Origin: an uncultured Dysgonomonas sp.
Lineage (GTDB): Bacteria > Bacteroidota > Bacteroidia > Bacteroidales > Dysgonomonadaceae
Length of the DNA stretch: 64,000 bases
Assembly (NCBI GenBank): GCA_900556485.1
Contig: USOX01000006.1
Location: 83,787 to 147,786, forward strand
Direction of reading: 5' to 3'
Numbering within the stretch: the stretch's first letter is position 1; each line of letters begins with the position of its first letter. This document shows positions 51,988-60,560 of the stretch, in pieces. Under the pieces are notes generated by a model. It did not search any database, had not been told where the DNA came from, and was given only the letters and a program-made list of their open reading frames with translations. The translations under genes and the position numbers were made by a program.

Positions 51988-53034
51988 TTAATTATTTTCT
52001 GGTCTTAATTTGCGAACAACAGCACCAGTACGCCACATTTCACTTTCGCGAAGAGCTTTTAGTTCCTCTTCCAATTTTTCGCGATAATCTGGTTTCGAAT
52101 TTGTATCTATTGAGCGTTGAGCTTCGTTTCCGTTAGCTACCTCTGAATACAATTTAGCAAAAACAGGTTTAGTTGCATCGTGGAATGGCCCCATCCAATC
52201 TAAAGCTCCACGTTGAGCTGTAGTTGAGCAGTTTGCATACATCCAGTCCATACCTTTTTCAGCAAATAATGGCATCAGCGATTGTGTGAGTTCTTCTACT
52301 GTTTCGTTAAATGCTTCTGATGGAGAGTGTCCATTTTCGCGTAGCACTTCATATTGAGCTTGAAGGATACCTTGAATAGCACCCATCAATGTACCGCGTT
52401 CTCCTGTTAAGTCAGAATATACTTCGCGTTTAAAATCTGTTTCGAACAGGTAACCCGAACCTACACCAATACCCAAAGATACTGTACGTTCAAATGCACG
52501 ACCTGTAGCATCTTGGAAAATAGCATAACTTGAATTTAAGCCACGGCCTTCAAGGAACATCCGGCGTAAGCTTGTCCCAGAACCTTTTGGAGCTACTAAT
52601 ATTACATCAACATCTGCCGGAGGAATAATTCCTGTACGCTCTTTATATGTAATACCAAACCCATGAGAGAAATAAAGCGCTTTACCGGCTGTTAAATAAG
52701 GCTTCAAACGAGGCCAAACTTCTATTTGTGCAGCATCTGATAAAAGATATTGAATGATAGTACCTTTTTCTGCAGCTTCTTCTATTTCAAACAAAGTTTC
52801 GCCAGGTACCCAACCATCAGCAATTGCTTTTTCCCATGTTGATCCGCCTTTACGTTGGCCAATGATTACATTAAAACCATTATCACGTAGATTTAATGCT
52901 TGTCCCGGACCTTGAACACCATAACCAATTACCGCAATAGTTTCATTCTTTAATACTTCTCTTGCTTTTTCCAATGGAAATTCTTCACGGGTAACTACAT
53001 TTTCAGTTACACCTCCAAAATTCATTTCTGCCAT
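51988..53034 (-). CDS. ilvC: Ketol-acid reductoisomerase
   Basis: Cytosolic NADPH-dependent enzyme, second step of valine/isoleucine synthesis (acetolactate to dihydroxyisovalerate). N-terminal Rossmann motif GYGVQGPGQALNLRDNG (about 37-53) and cofactor loop IGQRKGGSTW; the all-helical C-terminal domain has the metal-binding acidic segment FETDFKREVYSDLTGERG. 348 aa, short class I form. Last gene of the ilv operon, 193 bp after the thioesterase gene; three tandem 13-bp repeats in this gap suggest an extra control point. Confidence 0.96.
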   Translation of the reverse strand: MAEMNFGGVTENVVTREEFPLEKAREVLKNETIAVIGYGVQGPGQALNLRDNGFNVIIGQRKGGSTWEKAIADGWVPGETLFEIEEAAEKGTIIQYLLSDAAQIEVWPRLKPYLTAGKALYFSHGFGITYKERTGIIPPADVDVILVAPKGSGTSLRRMFLEGRGLNSSYAIFQDATGRAFERTVSLGIGVGSGYLFETDFKREVYSDLTGERGTLMGAIQGILQAQYEVLRENGHSPSEAFNETVEELTQSLMPLFAEKGMDWMYANCSTTAQRGALDWMGPFHDATKPVFAKLYSEVANGNEAQRSIDTNSKPDYREKLEEELKALRESEMWRTGAVVRKLRPENN

Positions 53035-53087
53035 GATTAATTGTTAGTTTTAATTTTTAACGATTTAATTAAGTATTTTATTATTGT

Positions 53088-53126
53088 ATTTTGTTATGGT
53101 ATTTTGTTATGGTATTTTGTTATGGT
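53088..53126. repeat. Three perfect tandem copies of a 13-bp repeat upstream of ilvC
   Basis: ATTTTGTTATGGT repeats three times without a mismatch (53088-53100, 53101-53113, 53114-53126). The array ends 53 bp upstream of the ilvC start. The unit length does not match one helical turn, and copy-number slippage is possible. Confidence 0.95.
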
Positions 53127-53227
53127 ATATTTTTCAGCTAGCAGTTATCAACTTATAATTTATCATTAATATATGTCGCTTTACGCCATTAGTATAACGG
53201 CACATCAAAATATTACTCCATTGACTT

Positions 53228-53968
53228 TTACTCCCAACTTATTCTTGTGGAACAGACATTTGTATCACCGTCTCTCATTTCCAAAACAAAAACATTCTCA
53301 TTTTCTTTTCTTTTCCTAATTGCTAGGTTTGTTCCATAACGACCTTCCGATATATAATTGATTTCGATACGGCGAATCTCTTTTTCTTTAAACATTTCAA
53401 TATCAAACACATCTACAAAATGCTCAATATATTTCATACTATTCAAATGCTTATTAATATCTACATCGCTATATTTTACAATAAATTCAGTTGCTAGCTC
53501 ATAATTATCCTTTAGTAATGGTATTTTACTCATTCCTTCAATCGAACAATTCTCATCCACACTTGCATAATCTACAAGACCTTCCAGTTCCAATACATTG
53601 GTTGGCTTGCGAGTATTGATATCTATGGAAGCCCATAATGATTTAGCAAAACCTATTTTATTACCATTCTCATCTTCGAAAGCAAAATAGCGTTCAGTAA
53701 ACAATCTGTTTACACTTGCTACCCATGTTTTCACAACCATTATAGAGTCATTCTTCGGGTATTCAAATACTTCTATAGCAATCCGCGACAGTACCCACAC
53801 CCGCTGCTTCGAAGTCATAAAAGAATACCCAAACCCGCGTTCTTCTGCATGTTTTGTTGCTGCCTGTAACATGAATCCACCAATCATAGGCAGAGTAGCT
53901 TTCGCTCTGAAATCTGTTAAATATGCATCTATTGTAAATTCGTATCGTCCAACAATCGGTGCAGTCAT
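53228..53968 (-). CDS. Acyl-ACP thioesterase
   Basis: A 246-aa double hot-dog enzyme that releases fatty acids from acyl carrier protein. Motifs of the FatA/FatB-type bacterial family: RVWVLSRIAIEVFEYPK, TWVASVNRLFTERYFAFED and the catalytic segment SDVDINKHLNSMKYIEHFVDVF with Asn-x-His. Placed between FkbM and ilvC genes in the ilv operon; thioesterase genes are also found in ilv operons of other Bacteroidales. This may link branched-chain precursor supply to branched fatty acid production (inference). Confidence 0.9.
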   Translation of the reverse strand: MTAPIVGRYEFTIDAYLTDFRAKATLPMIGGFMLQAATKHAEERGFGYSFMTSKQRVWVLSRIAIEVFEYPKNDSIMVVKTWVASVNRLFTERYFAFEDENGNKIGFAKSLWASIDINTRKPTNVLELEGLVDYASVDENCSIEGMSKIPLLKDNYELATEFIVKYSDVDINKHLNSMKYIEHFVDVFDIEMFKEKEIRRIEINYISEGRYGTNLAIRKRKENENVFVLEMRDGDTNVCSTRISWE

Positions 53969-53989
53969 TCGTTTTTATTTTTATTTTTA

Positions 53990-54787
53990 CTAATTATCTT
54001 TTTTATCCGCTAGCGGACTATATGAGTATATATCACCATTTCCACACTCCTGAAATTCTTTAGTCTGGATATAATCTACCATTTCATCTGCTGTCAGCCA
54101 TTTAGACATAGCCCATTTCATAGACTCCTCTCGCGAATAATTAAATTTAGTTTCTCTGTCCAGCGATTCAATCTGACGAATACATTTTATTGCATCATCA
54201 ACCTGTTCCGGAACAGTATATTCAAATGATATATGTTTAACAGGTGTAGATAAGCCTTTAAGAACCTGTAATTCAAATCCTTCCACATCTACTTTAATAA
54301 ATGTTGGCACCCCATTTCCCTTTATCAAACGGTCAAGGGTAGTCATTGGCACTTGTACTTTTTCGCCCCATGTACGTTCATAGAAACGTCCTTCCTTTAC
54401 AGAATCTATCCATTCTGTTGAAAATGAAGAGAATACAGAGATTGAAGCAATATACATATCACGTTCTCCCTCTTTTTCATCAAGTCCCATAGGCACTATT
54501 ACTATCTTGTCACCATATGTCTCTTGCAGTTTTTTATAGCAGCTCTCTTGCGGCTCCACTGCAACAACACGGGCACCTACAGCCAGTAAAGGTTTCACCC
54601 TGTTACCTTCATTTGCACCCACATCAAAGGCAAGTTCTCCTGGTTTTACCAATTCTCCATACATCTTTTTACGAGCCTGGTAATATTTTTCTTCTTTCCG
54701 GTCTATTCTCTTACCTTGAATCTTATGGTATAGTTTAACACCTTTTTTCCCTATTAGTTTTTTTATAAAGTCTTTGTTTGCCATCAC
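53990..54787 (-). CDS. FkbM family methyltransferase
   Basis: A 265-aa SAM-dependent methyltransferase of the FkbM type, which usually O-methylates sugars or polyketide-like molecules. Motif I is FDVGANEG near residue 54; motif II lies in ARVVAVEPQESC; TFIKVDVEGFELQVLKGL is the FkbM signature near 165. No signal peptide. It sits between ilvN (7-bp gap) and the thioesterase gene (21-bp gap), an odd place for a glycan-modifying enzyme, and there are no glycosyltransferases nearby. It may be an insertion into the operon. Acceptor unknown. Confidence 0.88.
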   Translation of the reverse strand: MMANKDFIKKLIGKKGVKLYHKIQGKRIDRKEEKYYQARKKMYGELVKPGELAFDVGANEGNRVKPLLAVGARVVAVEPQESCYKKLQETYGDKIVIVPMGLDEKEGERDMYIASISVFSSFSTEWIDSVKEGRFYERTWGEKVQVPMTTLDRLIKGNGVPTFIKVDVEGFELQVLKGLSTPVKHISFEYTVPEQVDDAIKCIRQIESLDRETKFNYSREESMKWAMSKWLTADEMVDYIQTKEFQECGNGDIYSYSPLADKKDN

Positions 54788-54794
54788 TTAAATA

Positions 54795-55343
54795 TCATTG
54801 ATTATTGTGTTTTCTATCCAATTCGGCAAGCATATCACTCAGCCGCTCGATCTTCGACTTAGTAATTGCTACACGTCCCGAACGTATAAACTGCAAGACT
54901 CCTATTGTTTTGCTTAATTCTTCAAATAGTTCCTGCGTTTCCTGATAATGTCCCGTCTTTTCCAGCACAACACTATTTTCGTTTATATCCAGAATACGAA
55001 CATTGTATTTTCTTATAAAACCTTCTACCGATTCTATTTTCAAAAAATCAGAAGTAGATAACTTATATAAAGCTATTTCTTGGAATATAAGTTCATCATT
55101 TGTATTGTAATACGATTTCAGAACATCTACTCTCTTATCTATTTGTAATACAACTTTTTTAATTGTTTCTTCATCGCAAAATACTGTAATAGTAAATTTG
55201 TGAATGCCTTTCAAAGCAGAAGGTGAAACAGAAAGAGTTTCGATATTCAATTGGCGACGGGTAAAAACACTCGTTACCTGACTTAGCAAGCCTACGGTAT
55301 TTTCTGAAAATATAGTTACTGTATATAATGTTTTATCTTGCAT
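54795..55343 (-). CDS. ilvN: Acetolactate synthase small (regulatory) subunit
   Basis: A 182-aa regulatory subunit of acetohydroxyacid synthase. The N-terminal ACT domain (about 5-80: YTVTIFSENTVGLLSQVTSVFTRRQLNIETLSVSPS) binds valine for feedback inhibition; the C-terminal part completes the large-subunit activation domain. It follows ilvB by 38 bp and precedes the FkbM gene by 7 bp. Confidence 0.93.
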   Translation of the reverse strand: MQDKTLYTVTIFSENTVGLLSQVTSVFTRRQLNIETLSVSPSALKGIHKFTITVFCDEETIKKVVLQIDKRVDVLKSYYNTNDELIFQEIALYKLSTSDFLKIESVEGFIRKYNVRILDINENSVVLEKTGHYQETQELFEELSKTIGVLQFIRSGRVAITKSKIERLSDMLAELDRKHNNQ

Positions 55344-55381
55344 ATTCTTTTGTTTTATGCTTTACTCTAAAAATGTACTTT

Positions 55382-57079
55382 TTACTCGTCTCCTAATAGA
55401 ATATTAGTAACCGAAGCTCCTGCTGGTACCATCGGATATACCATACCTTTTGTTTCTACTTGAACATCCAATAGATAAGGACCTTTGTGATTTAGCATTT
55501 CAGAAATAGCATTGTCAAGTTCATCCCTCGATTCTACCTTTTTAGCAGCAATATTATATGCATCGGCAATTTTCACGAAATCAGGGTTATTCATAACCGT
55601 TTCTGAATATCGTTCTTCAAAAAACAGTTCTTGCCATTGGCGCACCATCCCTAGAAAATGGTTATTCAAAAGAATTATCTTAACATCAATACCATATTGC
55701 ATGATCGTTCCGAATTCTTCAATAGTCATCTGTATACCACCATCTCCAACAAATAGGCATACTGTTCGATCAGGAGTTCCATATTTGGCTCCAATAGCTG
55801 CCGGTAAACCGAATCCCATTGTACCTAATCCCCCCGATGTAACAACACTCCTACTCTGACTGTACTTAAAGTAACGAACAGCCATCATTTGATGTTGTCC
55901 CACATCTGTAACTAATACAGCTCGATTATTTGTTCTTTCGGATACCAGATTTATAACTTCACCCATTTTCAATAAACCATATTCTGGATATAACTCTTTT
56001 TTAATAACAGAATCATATTCTTTATCGTAGCATTTTTTAAATTCTGCCAACCATTCGGGATAATTATTCGGTTTTACTAGTTCTGTTATTCTAGGCAATG
56101 AATCTTTCACATCCCCTAAAACACGAGCTGTAACCTGTACATTCTTATTTATTTCAGATTTATCTATATCGAAGTGAATAATCTTAGCTTGTTTTGCATA
56201 TGTATCCAGATCTCCGGTTACTCTATCGTCGAAACGCATTCCAATAGCAATAAGAACATCACATTCATTTGTTTTCAGATTTGGCCCAACATTACCATGC
56301 ATACCCAACATACCTACAGCTAATGGATGATTGGAAGGTATTGCTGAAAGACCTAAAATAGTAGATGCAGCCGGTATACCTGTCTTTTCCAAAAAAGCAA
56401 GTAATTCTTTTTCTGCATTTCCAAGTATTACCCCCTGCCCTATCAGAGCCAATGGCTTTTTTGCCTCATTTATCAGTTGAGTAGCAATTTCTATTTCAGA
56501 CTGTCTTACATCTGGCTTAGGCTGGTAACTACGGATATATGTTTCTTTTTTGTATGTGTAATCAAGAAGTCCGTTTTGAGCATCCTTAGTTATATCCAGC
56601 ACAACAGGACCAGGACGTCCGGTAGATGCAATATAAAATGCACGGGCGACAGCAAACGGGATATCTTCAGCTCTACGAATCTGATATGACCATTTCGATA
56701 TAGGCTGTGTTATACCTACTACATCCGCTTCTTGAAAAGCATCGCTTCCCAGCAAGGAAGATGGGACTTGCCCTGTAATTACAATTATGGGAGTGCTATC
56801 TAACATAGCATCTGCAATCCCTGTAATTGTATTAGTAGCTCCAGGGCCAGAAGTTACCAAAGCAACTCCTACTTTTCCTGATGTACGAGCATAGCCCTGC
56901 GCAGCATGTGCAGCTCCTTGTTCATGGCGAACAAGAATATGTTTCATTTTATCTCTGTAATCGTATAAACAATCAAATACAGGCATTATTTGCCCACCGG
57001 GATATCCGAATATCGTATCAACACCTTCGTCCAGTAAGGATCGGATAAGTGCCTCACGCCCTGTTATTTCTGTGTCCAT
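55382..57079 (-). CDS. ilvB: Acetolactate synthase large (catalytic) subunit
   Basis: Cytosolic thiamine-diphosphate enzyme that condenses pyruvate with pyruvate or 2-oxobutyrate. The catalytic Glu lies in VRHEQGAAHAAQGYAR (near 50), the FAD-linked middle domain follows, and the ThDP-binding GDGGIQMTIEEFGTIMQYGIDVKIILLNN motif is near 445. 565 aa, biosynthetic AHAS size; the adjacent regulatory subunit confirms the biosynthetic rather than catabolic type. Confidence 0.96.
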   Translation of the reverse strand: MDTEITGREALIRSLLDEGVDTIFGYPGGQIMPVFDCLYDYRDKMKHILVRHEQGAAHAAQGYARTSGKVGVALVTSGPGATNTITGIADAMLDSTPIIVITGQVPSSLLGSDAFQEADVVGITQPISKWSYQIRRAEDIPFAVARAFYIASTGRPGPVVLDITKDAQNGLLDYTYKKETYIRSYQPKPDVRQSEIEIATQLINEAKKPLALIGQGVILGNAEKELLAFLEKTGIPAASTILGLSAIPSNHPLAVGMLGMHGNVGPNLKTNECDVLIAIGMRFDDRVTGDLDTYAKQAKIIHFDIDKSEINKNVQVTARVLGDVKDSLPRITELVKPNNYPEWLAEFKKCYDKEYDSVIKKELYPEYGLLKMGEVINLVSERTNNRAVLVTDVGQHQMMAVRYFKYSQSRSVVTSGGLGTMGFGLPAAIGAKYGTPDRTVCLFVGDGGIQMTIEEFGTIMQYGIDVKIILLNNHFLGMVRQWQELFFEERYSETVMNNPDFVKIADAYNIAAKKVESRDELDNAISEMLNHKGPYLLDVQVETKGMVYPMVPAGASVTNILLGDE

Positions 57080-57172
57080 AGTTTATATGTATGTTTATCG
57101 AACTTTAATAATATATATTATATCGGAAATTCCATAATTTATCCGGTTATAATTGTATTAGAAAATTCTTTT

Positions 57173-59005
57173 TTATTCTATTATTCTTACAGCTCCTAAA
57201 TCCGCAGAGCTAACCATACTGGCATATGCTTTCAATGCTTTAGATATTACTCTATCCCTATTAGGTTTAAATGCATCTTTCCCTTTTGCCAACTCTTCTT
57301 GACGACGGTTATCTAATTCTTCTTCAGATAGTTTTACATTAATCGTCCTATTCGGAATATCAATTTCGATAATATCACCATCACGAACAAGTCCAATCGC
57401 CCCTCCTGCTGCAGCTTCCGGCGAAACATGTCCTATCGATAATCCCGAAGTTCCTCCAGAGAAACGTCCATCTGTAATCAATGCACATTCGGCACCTAGG
57501 TGTTTTGATTTTATATATGAAGTAGGATATAGCATTTCTTGCATTCCTGGTCCTCCTTTTGGCCCCTCATAAGTAATGACTACAACATCTCCGGCTACAA
57601 CTTTTCCTTTCAAAATACCCTCGCATGCATCTTCCTGAGAGTGGAATACCTTAGCCGTACCTGCAAATTTGAAAATATCTTCAGATACCCCTGCTGTTTT
57701 GACGACACAACCATTCTGCGCAATATTTCCTTTTAATATAGCTAATCCACCATCTTTAGTATAGGCATTTTCCACACTGCGTATACATCCGTTTTCCCTG
57801 TCAATATCGAACGATGGATAATAGTTATCCTGTGATCCCATCTCTAAATTGAAACGGTTTCCGGGAGCTGTTTTATAAGTTAACTCAGCTTCGCGGGTTA
57901 TGATTGTATTTTTGGTCAGATCATATCTGCTTATTGCTTGAGCAAGGCTCAGCCCATCGGCTCTTCCTACCGAAGTATCAATCAGGCCACCATTACTTAA
58001 TTCTTTCATTATTCCCAAAATACCACCGGCACGATTTACATCTTGTATGTGATATTTCTGAGTATTTGGTGCTACTTTACAAAGACATGGTGTTTTACGC
58101 GAAAGAGCATCTATATCATCCATTGTGAAGTCTACTTCAGCCTCCTGTGCAATAGCTAATAGATGTAAAATGGTATTTGTAGAACCTCCCATTGCAATAT
58201 CTAAAGTCATTGCATTATTAAATGCTGCTTTAGTCGCAATATTACGAGGAAGTACAGATTCGTCGCCATCCCTATAGTATTTATATGCATTCTCAACTAT
58301 TTGTTTCGCTGCATTTTTAAACAATTTAAATCTGTTTACGTGTGTTGCTACAATAGTACCATTTCCCGGCAAGGCTAAACCAATAGCTTCATTCAGGCAG
58401 TTCATCGAATTTGCAGTAAACATACCGGAACACGAACCGCATGTGGGACAAGCAGCCTTTTCGATAGTACTAACTTCTCTGTCTGAAACAGTGTCGTCAG
58501 CAGCTTTAACCATAGCATCTATCAAGTCTAATTGTTGTCCATCAAGCCGACCTGCTTCCATAGGGCCTCCTGAAACAAATATTGCTGGTATATTCAATCG
58601 CATTGCTGCCATCAACATACCCGGGGTTATCTTATCGCAATTACTGATACAAATCATCGCATCAGCCTTATGCGCATTTACCATATATTCGACACTATCG
58701 GCAATAAGATCGCGAGATGGTAATGAATATAGCATTCCATCATGTCCCATGGCAATACCATCATCAATGGCTATTGTATTAAATTCAGCTGCAAAGCATC
58801 CTAATTCTTCTATTTCAGCTTTTACCTTCTGTCCTATCTCATGCAAATGAACATGTCCAGGTACAAATTGAGTAAATGAATTCACAATAGCAATTAATGG
58901 TTTTCCCATTTGTTCCTCTTTCATCCCATTGGCTCGCCAAAGCGCTCTGGCTCCGGCCATTCGCCGACCTTGCGTACTTGTTGAACTTCTTAATTCGAAT
59001 CCCAT
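57173..59005 (-). CDS. ilvD: Dihydroxy-acid dehydratase
   Basis: Iron-sulfur dehydratase, third step of valine/isoleucine synthesis. Cluster cysteines in [12 protein letters not shown] (near 123) and [19 protein letters not shown] (near 195), and the metal-binding [24 protein letters not shown] near 520. 610 aa. First structural gene of the operon; it starts 60 nt after the attenuator terminator described at 59072-59093. Confidence 0.96.
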   Translation of the reverse strand: MGFELRSSTSTQGRRMAGARALWRANGMKEEQMGKPLIAIVNSFTQFVPGHVHLHEIGQKVKAEIEELGCFAAEFNTIAIDDGIAMGHDGMLYSLPSRDLIADSVEYMVNAHKADAMICISNCDKITPGMLMAAMRLNIPAIFVSGGPMEAGRLDGQQLDLIDAMVKAADDTVSDREVSTIEKAACPTCGSCSGMFTANSMNCLNEAIGLALPGNGTIVATHVNRFKLFKNAAKQIVENAYKYYRDGDESVLPRNIATKAAFNNAMTLDIAMGGSTNTILHLLAIAQEAEVDFTMDDIDALSRKTPCLCKVAPNTQKYHIQDVNRAGGILGIMKELSNGGLIDTSVGRADGLSLAQAISRYDLTKNTIITREAELTYKTAPGNRFNLEMGSQDNYYPSFDIDRENGCIRSVENAYTKDGGLAILKGNIAQNGCVVKTAGVSEDIFKFAGTAKVFHSQEDACEGILKGKVVAGDVVVITYEGPKGGPGMQEMLYPTSYIKSKHLGAECALITDGRFSGGTSGLSIGHVSPEAAAGGAIGLVRDGDIIEIDIPNRTINVKLSEEELDNRRQEELAKGKDAFKPNRDRVISKALKAYASMVSSADLGAVRIIE

Positions 59006-59071
59006 AACTTTTTAAATAGCAGATAGTTTAGTCTTTTATGTTTACTTAAGTACTTGTATATTATAAAAAAA

Positions 59072-59093
59072 CCTTTCCCTGCAAAGAGAAAGG
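59072..59093 (-). terminator. Attenuator terminator of the ilv operon
   Basis: On the minus strand a 6-bp stem CCTTTC / GAAAGG with a 10-nt loop is followed directly by seven T. It stands between the leader peptide and ilvD. Its 5' arm (59086-59093) is perfectly complementary over 8 bp to GAGAAAGG at 59135-59142, and with G-U pairs the match extends to 12 bp, giving an antiterminator alternative. Confidence 0.88.
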
Positions 59094-59140
59094 CACATTT
59101 TTTATTTCCTTATATTATTATAGTATAATACATACCTTTC

Positions 59141-59206
59141 TCATTTACTCTGACCGACGAGGAGAATAATATTGAGGACTAAGTTATGTAAAATACAATT
59201 TGTCAT
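59141..59206 (-). CDS. ilvL: ilv leader peptide (attenuator)
   Basis: A 21-codon ORF with ten Ile/Leu/Val codons, eight of them in nine residues (LVLNIILLV), and no other role visible. ATG at 59204-59206, stop TGA at 59141-59143. It starts about 16 nt after the predicted transcription start and ends just before the antiterminator strand. Scarcity of charged Ile, Leu or Val tRNA would stall the ribosome inside the core, leaving GAGAAAGG (59135-59142) free to pair with the terminator arm. A ribosome that reaches the stop codon would cover this strand and allow termination. The peptide itself probably has no function. Too short for routine gene callers. Confidence 0.88.
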   Translation of the reverse strand: MTNCILHNLVLNIILLVGQSK

Positions 59207-59228
59207 TATTTCTCATTAAAACTTTACA

Positions 59229-59258
59229 CAAAGTTAAAAACTTTTTTTTAGTAACAAA
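59229..59258 (-). promoter_or_regulatory. ilv operon promoter (-33 and -7 boxes)
   Basis: On the minus strand TTTG (59255-59258) is followed after 18 bp by TAACTTTG (59229-59236), close to the Bacteroidetes -33/-7 consensus. Transcription should start near 59222, giving a leader RNA of about 155 nt to the attenuator. Confidence 0.65.
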
Positions 59259-59508
59259 CATTATTGGTATCTTTTTAGTATTATTTGAAGAAATCATATT
59301 TGTCTTTATTTTTTCAAGTGTCCATATTTTTATATTTTGCAACTTTAAAAAACCAAAAAATGTAAAAATGGATACTAAAAAATACAATCCTTTTATTATA
59401 TCTAAATATTTATGACTAATTTAGAATGTTAAAATGCGCATTTTTCCGCTTCATTAATCGAACACATTACTTCGGGTTAATTTTTTATACAAGTAAATAT
59501 AACTCGAT

Positions 59509-60495
59509 ATGGCAATTAATATAAAGTTTAATCAGAGATTAATAGATGAACTGAAAAAGCTGGTCCCTTTCAGAAACCTGCAATTAAAACTACTTAAAGA
59601 CCTTTTTTCTATAGGTAAAGAAGCTGCATATAGAAGATTGCGGGGCGATGTTCCATTTTCTTTTTCCGAAGCCTGTGCCATATCAAATAAGTTAGGGATA
59701 TCACTGGACTGTATTGCTCATTCGATAACCGGAGACTGTAATGCTGTATATAAACTAATCACCCTTCCAAAAGAGTTGAATTTCATTGCTAATCTTAATG
59801 AATATTATATGAATTTAGCATATAATGAAAATCTGCTTTTTTGGGAGAAGATGAAATCAAAGTCGTCTACAGAAATAATATGTGCACATAATACAATTCC
59901 TCACAGCTTACTTTTTACTTATCCAAGTTTACTTCGTTTCCGTGCATTCAAATGGAATTACCAAATGCATCGAGGAAATTTCGACCCTGATTTTTCTGCA
60001 ATTACCATAAGTAAAACTATGGAACAAAAGATGAAAGATCTCAGTAAAAACCTGAATGTTTGCTCGGAAATAACATTAATTTTTGGACGGCAAATTTTTA
60101 TCTCTTTCATTCGTCAAATTCATCATTTCAAACAATTAGGATTTTTATCTGATAACGATATCGAAATATTAAGGAATGAACTACTGAGCCTTATATCAGC
60201 TATTGAGCATGTAGCAACATTAGGCAAATCAGCAGAGGATAAAAAGGCATGGATTTATCTCTCCAACCTCGATTTTGAGACCAACTATACCCATCTGAAA
60301 AGTGAAGATATGGAGATATCATATATGCAGATATTTCAGATGCATACAATTTCATCCTGCGACAAATGGGCTTGTATGATGACCAAAGAATGGGTAGAGT
60401 CTCTTAAAAAATACTCAACACTAATCAGTGTTAGTGGAGAAATGGAACGTATTATATTTTTTGAAGAACAAAGAAAAGCTATATTGGCTATCTAG
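59509..60495 (+). CDS. HTH-like regulatory protein of unknown role
   Basis: A 328-aa cytoplasmic protein of a type recurrent in Bacteroidetes but without a settled name. The N-terminal 70 residues look like a Cro/C1-type helix-turn-helix: LKDLFSIGKEAAYRRLRGDVPFSFSEACAISNKLGISLDCI. The rest is helical with many aromatic residues (NEYYMNLAYNENLLFWEKMKS, LLFTYPSLLRFRAFKWNYQMH) and no sensor domain that I recognise. It diverges from the ilv leader with about 270 bp to the ilv promoter. A role in ilv control is not indicated by anything beyond position. It stands alone. Confidence 0.75.
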   Translation: MAINIKFNQRLIDELKKLVPFRNLQLKLLKDLFSIGKEAAYRRLRGDVPFSFSEACAISNKLGISLDCIAHSITGDCNAVYKLITLPKELNFIANLNEYYMNLAYNENLLFWEKMKSKSSTEIICAHNTIPHSLLFTYPSLLRFRAFKWNYQMHRGNFDPDFSAITISKTMEQKMKDLSKNLNVCSEITLIFGRQIFISFIRQIHHFKQLGFLSDNDIEILRNELLSLISAIEHVATLGKSAEDKKAWIYLSNLDFETNYTHLKSEDMEISYMQIFQMHTISSCDKWACMMTKEWVESLKKYSTLISVSGEMERIIFFEEQRKAILAI

Positions 60496-60560
60496 TTAAA
60501 ATGAACAGAAGCGAAAACAATAAGTTTCCGCTTCTACTATATTATAAGTTAAAACTAAGT

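Noticed and set aside
53088..53126. CRISPR-like array
   Set aside because: The 13-bp units follow each other directly without spacers and no cas gene is near.
59118..59144. Second short ORF in the ilv leader (ATG at 59142-59144) with codons for Val, Ile, Ile, Leu
   Set aside because: It overlaps the stop codon of the longer leader peptide in an ATGA arrangement and has only eight codons. It could be translated by re-initiation, but the 21-codon ORF fits the attenuation geometry better.
59200..59415. Plus-strand 71-aa hydrophobic ORF
   Set aside because: It lies across the ilv promoter and leader and is AT-rich by chance; no start context or homology is recognised.
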